Made by a program: the position numbers and the translations under genes. Below the pieces are notes generated by a model, which did no database searches, had not been told where the DNA came from, and saw only the letters and a program-made list of their open reading frames with translations. From Comamonas sp. lk (lineage in GTDB: Bacteria; Pseudomonadota; Gammaproteobacteria; Burkholderiales; Burkholderiaceae_C): 64,000 bases of DNA. This document shows positions 42,099 through 50,839 of the stretch, one piece after another (position 1 is the first letter of the stretch; every line of letters begins with the position of its first letter). The DNA lies in NCBI GenBank assembly GCA_945925985.1, contig CAMELV010000002.1, positions 124,001-188,000 on the forward strand, read 5' to 3'.

Positions 42099-43781
42099 TT
42101 ACACCAGCGCCAGGCTGGCGCGCACCGTGCCTGCCTTGTCGTGGCGCACCGCCACCTCCACGCTGCCGCCAGCGGCAGAGCGCACCACCCAATTCAGCTT
42201 GGCCCGGTCGCCCATGGGGGTGTGGTCGGTCCAAAAGCTCACCAGCGTGTGCTTGTAGGCCCGGCCTTCCAATTCACCGGCAAGGGTACGCAGATTGCCC
42301 GACACCAACTCGGCGCCAGGCGGCAAGGTGATCTCGCCAATCAGCCCCCGCGTCTGCTTGCGCTGCAACGCCCGCTTGGACACGTAAGAGGGCAAATGCC
42401 CGGTGTTCTGCACCCCCACCTCGATGCGCCAAGTGTCCGGCCCCAATTTTTCGCACACCGCATGCACCAGTTCCAGCCGGGGTGAGGTGAGCGCGTTCCA
42501 GATCAGCCAGTCCGGAAAACGCGCAATCTCCTTCTCCAGCAGGTGTGGCGGCGGGTTGCGGAAGGCGTAAATCTTGTCCCAACCGCCAATCTCAACCGGC
42601 CCGAGCTGTGGGTGCTCAAAGGCGTACCAATCCACAAAGCCTTTGCCCTGCAGCGCTGTATCAGACCAGGCCAGCAGTTTGAGGTCGTCGGACACCGGAT
42701 GCTCGCGGAACCAGTCGATGTATTTGTAGTCGGTGATGCCGGCCTCGCGCATCGGGCACCAGATCTCCACCGTCCATTTGTACAGGCCCAGGTGGTCGTA
42801 AATCCAGTCAAAGCCGCCAGTCGTGACCTCTTTGGGGTGGTAGCGGAACTCCTCATAGGTGCTGATGGCCGGGTAGCCAGTCAGCTCGGTGCCCTTGGCA
42901 CCCTGCGCCTTGAACACCCACAGGTCTTCGGCTGCCATATCCACATCGGGGTGGCCCGAAAACGGCCGCAACAGCACGCCGCTCCAGGTGTGAAAGGTCA
43001 CGCCACCGGTGATGTTGGTGTGCCGGGTGATGAAATCCACCACCGTGCGCACCTCGGGCTCCGAGGTGGGGAACGGACCGGCGCCCAGCTGCTCAAACTC
43101 CTGGCGCCACTGCGCCGGAAAATTGCGGTTCAGGTCCAGCCCCTCAATGTCACGGTTGACCTTCGGGCTGAAGGTGTCGTCATCGCGCAGCAGGCCCTCG
43201 GGCAGGATGCGGTAGTAGGTCCCGCCCACCTCGGTCGGCTCGCGCGCCACCATCAGGCGCGGGTGCTCGGGGTGGCACTTCCAGTTGCCGTTGGCATCCA
43301 GCACGCGCATCGACAAAATGCGCCCGTCGCCATCGACATCGCCGGTATCCAGGCCCTCCACCGGCTCCTCGTCGTAGGGGTAAGGCCGGGTCGATGAGCG
43401 GATGATTTTGGGCGGGTCTTGCATGGCGTACTCGGCGCCATCCGGGTTCATGCGCGGGCAAATGTAGAAAGCCCGGGTGTCCAGGCAGCGCGTGACCGTC
43501 TCGCGCTGGCCGTAGTCTCTTGTCAGGGTATCGATCAGGTACAGGGCGGCGGCGCCACCGGCCAGCTCGCTGGCGTGGATGTTGGCATCCACCCAATAGG
43601 CCGGCTTATCAGCGGCCGAACCAGTGGCCTGGTTGGTCACGGTCAGCACCCAAATGTCGCGGCCCTCGTGGCTCTTGCCAGCACTCTGAATCGACAGCAA
43701 CTGCGGGTACTGGCGCACCAGCTCGTGCAGGATGGCCGAGAACTCGTCATAGCAGTAATAGCGGTCGTAGGCGATGGGCAT
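42099..43781 (-). CDS. M14 family zinc carboxypeptidase-like protein
   Basis: A 560-residue protein with an N-terminal M14 domain: His69 and Glu72 (NIHASELAGG), MNPDGAEYAM, GLDLNRNFP (substrate-binding Asn-Arg) and the third zinc His in VTFHTWSG. The catalytic Glu is in YKWTVEIWCP. The C-terminal ~150 residues form a beta-rich accessory region. The ATG at 43781 is preferred (MPIAYDRYYCYDEFS); the longer frame lacks family similarity. No signal peptide is visible, so the enzyme is probably cytoplasmic, trimming imported peptides or amide conjugates. It is convergent with the Opp operon and divergent from argE over 128 bases. Confidence 0.88.
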   Translation of the reverse strand: MPIAYDRYYCYDEFSAILHELVRQYPQLLSIQSAGKSHEGRDIWVLTVTNQATGSAADKPAYWVDANIHASELAGGAAALYLIDTLTRDYGQRETVTRCLDTRAFYICPRMNPDGAEYAMQDPPKIIRSSTRPYPYDEEPVEGLDTGDVDGDGRILSMRVLDANGNWKCHPEHPRLMVAREPTEVGGTYYRILPEGLLRDDDTFSPKVNRDIEGLDLNRNFPAQWRQEFEQLGAGPFPTSEPEVRTVVDFITRHTNITGGVTFHTWSGVLLRPFSGHPDVDMAAEDLWVFKAQGAKGTELTGYPAISTYEEFRYHPKEVTTGGFDWIYDHLGLYKWTVEIWCPMREAGITDYKYIDWFREHPVSDDLKLLAWSDTALQGKGFVDWYAFEHPQLGPVEIGGWDKIYAFRNPPPHLLEKEIARFPDWLIWNALTSPRLELVHAVCEKLGPDTWRIEVGVQNTGHLPSYVSKRALQRKQTRGLIGEITLPPGAELVSGNLRTLAGELEGRAYKHTLVSFWTDHTPMGDRAKLNWVVRSAAGGSVEVAVRHDKAGTVRASLALV

Positions 43782-43909
43782 GATAGGGTGCCGCACAGGC
43801 GGCTGTTTCGGAGGAGACCCGAGAGCATACCCTGACAGCGGACAGGCCCCAGATGTGATTGAATCGAGGCTTAGCCGTCTGGCCACACCTTACCCACGGA
43901 GCCCCTCCC

Positions 43910-45088
43910 ATGCACAGCGATACCCCCAGCACCGCGACCCTGGACTGCCTGCGCCAGCTGATCGGTTTTGACACCACCAGCCGCAACTCCAACCTGGCCC
44001 TGATCGATTGGGCCGGCGCGCTGCTGGAAGGCCATGGCGCCAAGCTGCGCCGCGCCTACAACGCCGACCGCACCAAGGCCAACCTGTTCGCCACCTTTGG
44101 CGAAGGGCCGGGCGGCATTGTGCTGTCGGGCCACAGCGACGTGGTGCCCACCAACGGCCAGCCCTGGACCTCAGACCCCTTCAAGGCGGAAGTGCGCAAC
44201 GGCCGGCTGTACGGCCGCGGTGCCTGCGACATGAAAGGCTTTATTGGCGTGGTGCTGGGCCATGCGGCCCAGTTTGCCGCAGCGCCGCTGCGCACCCCGA
44301 TTCACATTGCGCTGAGCTACGACGAAGAGGTGGGCTGCCTGGGCATCCCGGTGCTGCTGGACGAACTGGCCATTGCCGGCATCAAGCCGGACGGCTGCGT
44401 GGTGGGAGAACCCACCGACATGCAGGTGGTCACAGCCCACAAGGGCGGCCGCGTCTACCGCTGCAAGGTGCACGGCCGCGCGGCACACTCGTCGCTGACA
44501 CCACAGGGCCTGAACGCCATCGAATACGCGGCGCGCGTGATCACCTTTATTCAGGACCTGGGCTGGCGCGAAGAGGCTCAGGGCCTGCGCGTGGACGGCT
44601 TTGGCGTGCCCTACACCACCATCTCCACCAACGTCATCAGCGGCGGCAACGGCCGCAACATCATCCCGGCCGAGTGTGAATTTTTCTTTGACTACCGCTA
44701 CGTGCCTGGTGTGGAGGCCGACAGCTTCATCAACACCATCCAAGCCTACGTGGCCGAGCACGTCGAGCCCCGCATGAAGGCCCGCTTTCCTGATGCCAGC
44801 GTGACGCTGGAGCGCATGAGCGATGTGCCTGCGCTGGACGCCAAGGAGCAGGACAGCATCACCGTTCTGGCCAAATCATTGCTGCGCCCACACGCCTCGG
44901 CCAAGGTGTCTTACGGCACCGAAGGCGGCTTTTTTCAGCGCTCGGGCACGCCCACCATCATCTGCGGCCCCGGCAGCATCGAGCAGGCCCACAAGGCCGA
45001 CGAGTACGTGGACCTGTCGCAACTGAAGCAATGCGAACAGTTCATGGACAAGCTGGTACAACGGCTGAGCGGCGACCAGACACTCTAA
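43910..45088 (+). CDS. argE: acetylornithine deacetylase (M20 family)
   Basis: A 392-residue M20 metallo-hydrolase of the ArgE type. GHSDVVP (His75, Asp77), GRGACDMKG (Asp107, bridging), YDEEVGCLG (Glu139/140) and the dimerisation lid (GRAAHSSLTPQGLNAIEYAA) are present; the last zinc His lies in SIEQAHKADEYV. It removes the acetyl group from N-acetylornithine, though paralogues act on other N-acyl amino acids. Next to a peptide transporter and an M14 peptidase, a scavenging role is equally plausible. The ATG at 43910 fits the family start; upstream frame sequence is ignored. Confidence 0.85.
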   Translation: MHSDTPSTATLDCLRQLIGFDTTSRNSNLALIDWAGALLEGHGAKLRRAYNADRTKANLFATFGEGPGGIVLSGHSDVVPTNGQPWTSDPFKAEVRNGRLYGRGACDMKGFIGVVLGHAAQFAAAPLRTPIHIALSYDEEVGCLGIPVLLDELAIAGIKPDGCVVGEPTDMQVVTAHKGGRVYRCKVHGRAAHSSLTPQGLNAIEYAARVITFIQDLGWREEAQGLRVDGFGVPYTTISTNVISGGNGRNIIPAECEFFFDYRYVPGVEADSFINTIQAYVAEHVEPRMKARFPDASVTLERMSDVPALDAKEQDSITVLAKSLLRPHASAKVSYGTEGGFFQRSGTPTIICGPGSIEQAHKADEYVDLSQLKQCEQFMDKLVQRLSGDQTL

Positions 45089-45182
45089 GGACGACAGCCG
45101 TACAGGCTGACCGGCTGCACATGTAGGCCGAGCGCATCGCGGGCTTTTTTGGAAGTCACGATTTGGCTGCCCCGGCCAGGGA

Positions 45183-46562
45183 CTAGTTTGACTTTCTTTT
45201 GAGCCCGAACGCAATCAACAGCATCACGAGCATGCTCGACCCCATGGCAAGGTAAGCCAGGCTAAAACCTGTCAGCCCACCGCCTTCAAAGTCAGCAATG
45301 GCGCTGATGCAGGTCACAGCCAACAGCGTCCCCACGGCATTGAAAATATTGATCAACCCCTGGGCTGTGCCGCGCAGGGCAGGCGGGGCTTCATCAATCG
45401 CAATGGAGCGCAGCGCGCCGCTGACCACCACGCCCAGGCCAATACCGACCAGTACAGATGCCGTCACAAACGCGGCAAGGCCAGTCTGTGGCACTGCGCT
45501 TTGCAGGTAGCCCAGCGTTAACAGCCCAAAACCAAAGATCACCATATTACGAGCGCCCAGACGGTTCAGCAGCCGCCCAGCCGCCATAGAGCCCACCATG
45601 GAGCACAGCACCAAAGGCAGCAGCGCCAGCCCCGCGTGCTCGACGCTGACGCCATAAGCCAGCGTGGCAATGGTGGTCAAAAACACAATGCCACCCATGG
45701 AGAACCCCACGCCCAGCGTCAGCATATAGGTGTAAGCCAGTTGCCGGTTTGCAAACAGCTCAATGGGAATCAGCGCTTGCGCCTGGCGCTTCTCAATCAC
45801 CACCAAGGCGGCCAGCAGCACGCCACTGGCCGCCAGAAACCAGGGCCACAGCAGCAGCCCGGTGGCTGAGTCTGGCAGGCGTGAAATGCCCAGCACCAGA
45901 CACAGCAGGAACAACAAAGTCACGGCAATACCAGCTGTGTCGATGGGCCCAGGTGCCGCGTCGCTACGCTGGTTTGGCAAGCTGCGGGAACCCAACCACA
46001 GGACGACCAGGGCGACGGGAATATTCACCAGGAATAGCCAGCGCCAGCCCAGCGTGGAGGTGAGCAGGGTCGCCAGTGGCGGCCCGAGCACAAAGGCCAT
46101 GCCGTGGGTGGCACCAATCAACCCCAAAATACGGCCCCGCCGCTCGGCTGTGAACACATCACCAATCACCGCGCTGGCCACCGGCGCAATGCCCCCTGCG
46201 CCAATGCCCTGGATGGCTCGGCTGACCAGCAGCAAGTCAAAGCTGGGGGCAGCGGCGATGCACAGCGAGCCGATGGCAAAAAGCGCCACACTGACCAGAT
46301 ACACCGGACGGCGGCCATGGCGGTCGCTAAAGTAAGCCATCAGGGCCGTACTGCACATCGAACTCATGGCAAACACGGTGGTAAGCAGACCGGCGGTGCG
46401 GTTGTCGATACCAAAGGAAGCTCGCAATGCAGGCAAGACCGGCCCCACGATGGCTGAGTCGAGTGCCGCCATAAAAACACCGACAAACAGCACCTGCACC
46501 AAGCGGCGCTGTACTGCATCAGCAGCCGGCAAAGTAGTGGGTGGTTGGTTCTGCTGGGTCAT
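45183..46562 (-). CDS. MFS drug/solute exporter, DHA2 (EmrB/QacA) type
   Basis: A 459-residue major facilitator. It begins MTQQNQPPTTLPAADAVQRR, with the first segment VLFVGVFMAALDSAIVGPVL and motif A-like FSDRHGRRPVYL after segment 2; motif C GLIGATHGMAFVLGPPLATL lies in segment 5. The DS-x-IV-x-PVLP signature in helix 1 is typical of DHA2 proteins. Roughly 13-14 membrane helices fit the length. The ATG at 46562 is used; a TTG just before it is possible. Substrate (drug, antiseptic or metabolite) unknown; no regulator gene is adjacent. Confidence 0.88.
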   Translation of the reverse strand: MTQQNQPPTTLPAADAVQRRLVQVLFVGVFMAALDSAIVGPVLPALRASFGIDNRTAGLLTTVFAMSSMCSTALMAYFSDRHGRRPVYLVSVALFAIGSLCIAAAPSFDLLLVSRAIQGIGAGGIAPVASAVIGDVFTAERRGRILGLIGATHGMAFVLGPPLATLLTSTLGWRWLFLVNIPVALVVLWLGSRSLPNQRSDAAPGPIDTAGIAVTLLFLLCLVLGISRLPDSATGLLLWPWFLAASGVLLAALVVIEKRQAQALIPIELFANRQLAYTYMLTLGVGFSMGGIVFLTTIATLAYGVSVEHAGLALLPLVLCSMVGSMAAGRLLNRLGARNMVIFGFGLLTLGYLQSAVPQTGLAAFVTASVLVGIGLGVVVSGALRSIAIDEAPPALRGTAQGLINIFNAVGTLLAVTCISAIADFEGGGLTGFSLAYLAMGSSMLVMLLIAFGLKRKSN

Positions 46563-46686
46563 CAATCAGGCTACGGCGGCGTGTCAAGGCGCCACAATTT
46601 GGGGTTAGAACACGCAGCAAGATTATTGACTGGAATCCCACCACGGTCATTGGCCGGCCCACGATTTTGCCAAAAAGTGCCCCCAA

Positions 46687-46727
46687 CCCTTATAGAATAA
46701 GGGTTTATAGCTACTAATTTAATAGCA
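46687..46727. repeat. hairpin and repeat fragment upstream of serB
   Basis: CCCTTAT (46687-46693) and ATAAGGG (46697-46703) form a 7-base stem, directly followed by TAGCTACTAATTTAATAGC (46708-46726), an inverted-repeat end of the same type as the AT-rich segments in livG and ispD. It fills the 5 to 45 bases in front of the serB start codon and is probably a shortened copy of that repeat family. It may affect serB translation, as no clear ribosome site is visible there. Confidence 0.5.
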
Positions 46728-46731
46728 AACC

Positions 46732-47451
46732 ATGCCCCACCCTGCCCTTGCCTCGCCCGGCCTCGTTTTGCAGGGGGTCACACCCCCGCTGCAACTGACA
46801 GATTTCAAGCTGATCGCGTTTGACATGGATTCGACGCTGATCAACATCGAGTGCGTGGACGAGATTGCCGACGCGGTAGGGCGCAAGGCCGAGGTGGCGG
46901 CTATCACCGAGGCCGCCATGCGCGGTGAGATTGCCGATTACAAAGACAGCCTGCGCCAACGGGTGGCGCTGCTTAAGGGCGTCAGCGTCGACAGCATGGC
47001 TCAGGTGTACAGCGAGCGGCTGCGGCTGAACCCCGGTGCGGCCAAGCTGGTGGCGGCCTGCAAGCAGGCCGGGTTGAAGGTGCTGCTGGTGTCGGGCGGT
47101 TTTACCTACTTTACCGACCGGGTGCGTGATTTGCTGGGCATTGACTACACCCGTTCCAACGTGCTGGAGCTGGCCGACGGGCAGCTGACCGGCCGAATGG
47201 TAGACCAGCCCTGGGGCGATATTTGCGATGGCGAAGAAAAACGGCGCATGCTGCTACAGACCTGCGCCGCATTGGGGTGTGCGCCTGGTCAGGCCATTGC
47301 CGTGGGCGACGGTGCCAACGATTTGCCCATGATGGCCGTAGCCGGCATGTCGGTGGCCTACCACGCCAAGCCTCGGGTGCGTGAGCAGGCTATGGTGGCG
47401 ATCAATAGCGGCGGGCTGGACCGGCTGCTGGACGTGTTTCTACCCAGCTGA
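46732..47451 (+). CDS. serB: phosphoserine phosphatase
   Basis: A 239-residue HAD phosphatase that makes serine from phosphoserine. FDMDSTLINIECVDEIAD (nucleophile Asp31, acid Asp33), the cap segment with RGEIADYKDSLRQRVALLKG, LLVSGGFTYFTDRV (motif II), and GDGANDLPMMAVAG (motif III). It lacks the N-terminal ACT-like domain of some SerB proteins and matches the short form. No clear Shine-Dalgarno precedes the ATG; instead a hairpin and repeat fragment lie there. Convergent with phoD, stops 11 bases apart. Confidence 0.96.
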   Translation: MPHPALASPGLVLQGVTPPLQLTDFKLIAFDMDSTLINIECVDEIADAVGRKAEVAAITEAAMRGEIADYKDSLRQRVALLKGVSVDSMAQVYSERLRLNPGAAKLVAACKQAGLKVLLVSGGFTYFTDRVRDLLGIDYTRSNVLELADGQLTGRMVDQPWGDICDGEEKRRMLLQTCAALGCAPGQAIAVGDGANDLPMMAVAGMSVAYHAKPRVREQAMVAINSGGLDRLLDVFLPS

Positions 47452-47462
47452 GCCGACCCAGT

Positions 47463-49079
47463 TCAGACGATCGTCACCACCGGTCGGCCGGCCTGCACCA
47501 CAAAGCGGGCCAGGGTCTCGATGCCGGCGTCGGGGCGGGTCACATCGTCGACCACGCGCAGGGTGGTGCGTAATTCTGATGGGCTCAGGTCCAGCAGGCC
47601 ATAGCCTTTGCGTTGGGCGTCAGCGAACACAAAGTGGGGGTTTGCCGCCAGTCGCTCGGCGGTGCGGGCATTGCCGCCCGATCGTGAGGTGATGCTGGTG
47701 CCACAAAACTCCACGCCAATGCTGGCGCTGGCGGGGTTGCTGTAGTCGGCCTTCACGTGGCCCACCCAGTTTTCATGCACATCCCCACCGAGAAACACAG
47801 GATTGGCCACCGCATGTTGACGCAGCGTGTCAGTGAGGCGGCGGCGTGCCGGCGCATAGCCATCCCAACCGTCGTTCCACAAGTTCTGGCCGCTGCCTGC
47901 CTTGGCGTCGCGCGGGCCAAACAGGGATTGCTGGCCCAGCATCTGCCAGCGCGTCTGGCGGCTGCGGGTCTGGGCCAGCTCCTGAGCCAACCACTGCTCC
48001 TGGCGCAGGCCCAAGAGGCTGCGGCCAGGGTCTTGCCAGGCAGGGCACTGTGCCGGGTTCACCATGCTGGAGCCTAGGCCGATGCCCTTGGTGCAAGCTT
48101 GCGGATCCTTGTACTGTCGGGCGTCCAACAGGTACAGGTCAGCCAGCTGACCAAACTGGACGCGTCCGTGAATGCGCATCTCTGCGCCGCTGGCCAAGCC
48201 GGCGGTTGACTGGGTTAACACAGAGGGCCGAACCGGCATGTGTTCGTACCAGGCCTGGTAGGCTGCTGCCCGACGACGGGCAAAGTCGGCCGGACTGGCT
48301 GGGTCGGAAAAACCACTGTTGCCCGCCTGCAGGCCGGCGTAGTCATTTTGTACCTCGTGGTCATCCCAGGTGACCCACCAGGGGCAGGCCGCGTGCATGG
48401 CCTGCAGGTCTGGGTCACTCCTGTACAGGGCGTAGCGTTGGCGGTAGTCATCCAACGTGACCACCCAGCCACCGGTTGGCACACGCACCTTACTGTTGCG
48501 GGCCGGGTACTCATAGATGTAGTCACCCAAAAACACCACACCATCAGGCTTATCTTCTCGCAAATGCCGCCAAGCGCTGAAAAAGCCATCCTCCCACTTT
48601 TGGCACGAGGCATAGGCCAGCCGCAGCCGCTGCACCTGCGCCTCGGGGCGCGGCAGCGTTAGGGTGCGGCCGACCGGGCTGACATAGTCTCCCACCATAA
48701 AGCGGTAAAAGTACCAGTGCTCGGGCGCTAACCCGGGCACTTCCAGATGAACAGAATGCGCCAGCTCGGGCGGGGCCAGGCTTTGCCCGCTCTGCACGAT
48801 GCGCTGGAAACCTTCGTCATCGGCCACTTCCCAGCGAACTGTCAATGGGGCAGGTCCCTGGCTAGCCACGGACACGCCGGGCACGTGCAGCCGCGTCCAG
48901 AGCAACACAGAGCTGGCGGTGGCAGCGCCACTGGCCACGCCCAAGGTAAAAGGATTGGCCGGCCAACGCGGCTGGCTCCAGGCGCTGCGCGGGAGCCACA
49001 GCGCTGCGGCAGTGGCTGTTGCCACTTGGAGCCAGCGCCGCCGGCTGTCGGGGTGGGAGGCCTGCTGTGGTAATCGCAT
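47463..49079 (-). CDS. phoD: PhoD-type alkaline phosphatase/phosphodiesterase, Tat-exported
   Basis: A 538-residue PhoD-family enzyme. A twin-arginine signal (SRRRWLQVATATAAALW, residues 12-28) cleaves after SAWSQ. The mature enzyme opens with NPFTLGVASGAATASSVLLW, then FLGDYIYEYPARN (metal), TWDDHEVQNDYAG, and GGDVHENWVG near the C-terminus. It hydrolyses phosphate mono/diesters in the periplasm using Fe/Ca. It lies 24 bases downstream of the DUF1932 dehydrogenase and on the same strand, so it may be cotranscribed with the sugar-acid operon although a functional link is not obvious. Confidence 0.93.
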   Translation of the reverse strand: MRLPQQASHPDSRRRWLQVATATAAALWLPRSAWSQPRWPANPFTLGVASGAATASSVLLWTRLHVPGVSVASQGPAPLTVRWEVADDEGFQRIVQSGQSLAPPELAHSVHLEVPGLAPEHWYFYRFMVGDYVSPVGRTLTLPRPEAQVQRLRLAYASCQKWEDGFFSAWRHLREDKPDGVVFLGDYIYEYPARNSKVRVPTGGWVVTLDDYRQRYALYRSDPDLQAMHAACPWWVTWDDHEVQNDYAGLQAGNSGFSDPASPADFARRRAAAYQAWYEHMPVRPSVLTQSTAGLASGAEMRIHGRVQFGQLADLYLLDARQYKDPQACTKGIGLGSSMVNPAQCPAWQDPGRSLLGLRQEQWLAQELAQTRSRQTRWQMLGQQSLFGPRDAKAGSGQNLWNDGWDGYAPARRRLTDTLRQHAVANPVFLGGDVHENWVGHVKADYSNPASASIGVEFCGTSITSRSGGNARTAERLAANPHFVFADAQRKGYGLLDLSPSELRTTLRVVDDVTRPDAGIETLARFVVQAGRPVVTIV

Positions 49080-49103
49080 CTGCGTCGCGGGTCAGGCCAG
49101 GGG

Positions 49104-49997
49104 CTAGCGCTGGCTCTTGCGCAGCAGGCAGTCGGCGTAGTGCTGCCAAGCGGCACCGCTGGGCAGGTCGTCAAAGACACCGTCACGGCTTTGTTGCGCC
49201 ACCCAGTCGTGTTTCTCGGCAATGGCACTGGCCATCCAGGGTTCAAAGCCGGCCTCACGCACGGTGTTGGCCGCCTCTCGCATTTCCTCGGCGCGGCGCT
49301 TGCCGTGCTGCGCCACCCGGCTGAAAAAATAGGCGCCCTGCTTCTCCCAGTCGATGGACGGAAAAGTCTCGGCCAATGTGGGCAGCATGTGCTTTTCAAC
49401 ACCGTAATGGCGGGCCGTGGTGTAGCTCTCGATCACCAGCGCCTCCAGCCCCTTGATCATCACGCTGCGACACATTTTGATGGCTGAGGCCACGCCAATA
49501 TCGGTGGACACAGCCCGCGCATTCATGCCCAGACCGCACAGGGTCTGCGCCAGTGCCTCGGCCCGGGCCCCACCCAGCAGCATGGGCACCCGTATGCCAT
49601 AGGGTGGTACCGAGCTCATGACACCAGCCTCGACATAGTGGGCACCAGCCGCATCGATCAACTCGGCAGCCTGTTGCTTGGTACCCGGTGACGCGGAGTT
49701 GAGGTCCAGAAAAATGGTGCCCGGGCGGATATGTTCGGCCGCCGCCTGCGCCACCTCCAGCGCGTTGGAAGCGGTGACCGCCGAGATCAGCAGGTCAGCC
49801 TGCTGACACAGCGCCTGTAGGGACAGGCAAGCCTGGATGCCGGCCCGAGCCGCATGGGCACGCTCGGCGGCTTGCTGCTCGGGCAGGTCAAAGGTGAGGT
49901 CCCAGGCGCTGACCTGGGCCACCTGGGGCAACAGGCCGGCCGTGAAAACCTTCCCCACCTCGCCGTAACCCACCATGCCGATGCGCAGCTCTGTCAT
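49104..49997 (-). CDS. NAD(P)-dependent oxidoreductase, 6PGDH-like with DUF1932
   Basis: A 297-residue beta-hydroxyacid-dehydrogenase-like protein. Rossmann motif GMVGYGEVGKVF (G10-x-G12-x2-G15), FLDLNSASPGTKQQ, and a C-terminal DUF1932 domain with the lysine/Ser region SAIKMCRSVMIKGLEAL. The ATG at 49997 is chosen since GGGAG is 8 bases upstream; the ATG at 50003 is only 2 bases from it. It follows garL by 45 bases. In the standard pathway garL is followed by GarR (tartronate semialdehyde reductase); this protein occupies that slot but belongs to a different branch. It may perform that reduction; this is inference. Confidence 0.85.
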   Translation of the reverse strand: MTELRIGMVGYGEVGKVFTAGLLPQVAQVSAWDLTFDLPEQQAAERAHAARAGIQACLSLQALCQQADLLISAVTASNALEVAQAAAEHIRPGTIFLDLNSASPGTKQQAAELIDAAGAHYVEAGVMSSVPPYGIRVPMLLGGARAEALAQTLCGLGMNARAVSTDIGVASAIKMCRSVMIKGLEALVIESYTTARHYGVEKHMLPTLAETFPSIDWEKQGAYFFSRVAQHGKRRAEEMREAANTVREAGFEPWMASAIAEKHDWVAQQSRDGVFDDLPSGAAWQHYADCLLRKSQR

Positions 49998-50042
49998 TGT
50001 CATGGCTCCCAAGGTGCTGACAAGGTTTGGAGAAGATTCGTA

Positions 50043-50825
50043 TCACTCGCGGTAGCGATCACACAGCGCCTGGGTGGCATTTCGGAACGCCCCCAGGTCA
50101 CTGCCCACGCCAACAAAAGTGGCGCCCATCGCCAGGTAGCGGCGGGCGTCGGCCTCCACAGGGGCCAAAATGCCCGAAGCCTTGCCGCAGGCCTTGGCAT
50201 CGGCAAACACGGCAGCAATGGCCGCCTGCACCTCGGGATGGTTGGCGTTGCCCAAGTGCCCGTAACCGGCCGCCAAGTCAGACGGGCCGACAAACAGACA
50301 GTCCACACCCTCTACCGCGCCAATCTCACGGGCTGCTGCCACGCCGGCACGGCTTTCAATTTGCACCATCACGCAAACCTGGTCATTGATGCCCTTAAAG
50401 TAATCGGGCACAGTGCCGTAACGGTTGCTTCGCTGAGAGACCGACACGCCGCGAATGCCCTGCGGGGGGTAACGGGTGGAGGCCACGGCGCGTCGGGCCT
50501 CTTCAGGCGTGTCAACAAAAGGCACCAAAAAGTTGTAGAAACCGGCATCGAGCAGGCGTTTGATCTCGACCACGTCGTTGCTGGATGGGCGCACCACCGG
50601 GGCGCTGGCGCTGTCCTTGAGGGCCATCAGTTGCGGAACAAAGCTGAGCACGTCGTTGGGCGAATGCTCACCGTCGAGCAGCAACCAGTCAAAACCGGCG
50701 ATCCCGAGCACCTCGGTCGTGATGGGGCTGGCCAAAGAAGCCCAGCAACCGATCAGCCGCTTGCCGGCCAGCAGGTCGCGTTTGAAGCTGTTGGGGAAAG
50801 CCTGGTACGGCGTGCTTGATGTCAT
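50043..50825 (-). CDS. garL: 5-keto-4-deoxy-D-glucarate aldolase
   Basis: A 260-residue HpcH/HpaI-family class II aldolase. It closely follows E. coli Gar[16 protein letters not shown] (His54), [60 protein letters not shown] and the C-terminal [14 protein letters not shown]. It cleaves 5-keto-4-deoxyglucarate into pyruvate and tartronate semialdehyde with a divalent metal. Fifteen bases downstream of garD, in the leftward aldarate operon. Confidence 0.94.
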   Translation of the reverse strand: MTSSTPYQAFPNSFKRDLLAGKRLIGCWASLASPITTEVLGIAGFDWLLLDGEHSPNDVLSFVPQLMALKDSASAPVVRPSSNDVVEIKRLLDAGFYNFLVPFVDTPEEARRAVASTRYPPQGIRGVSVSQRSNRYGTVPDYFKGINDQVCVMVQIESRAGVAAAREIGAVEGVDCLFVGPSDLAAGYGHLGNANHPEVQAAIAAVFADAKACGKASGILAPVEADARRYLAMGATFVGVGSDLGAFRNATQALCDRYRE

Positions 50826-50839
50826 GGGGGTCTTTCGGT

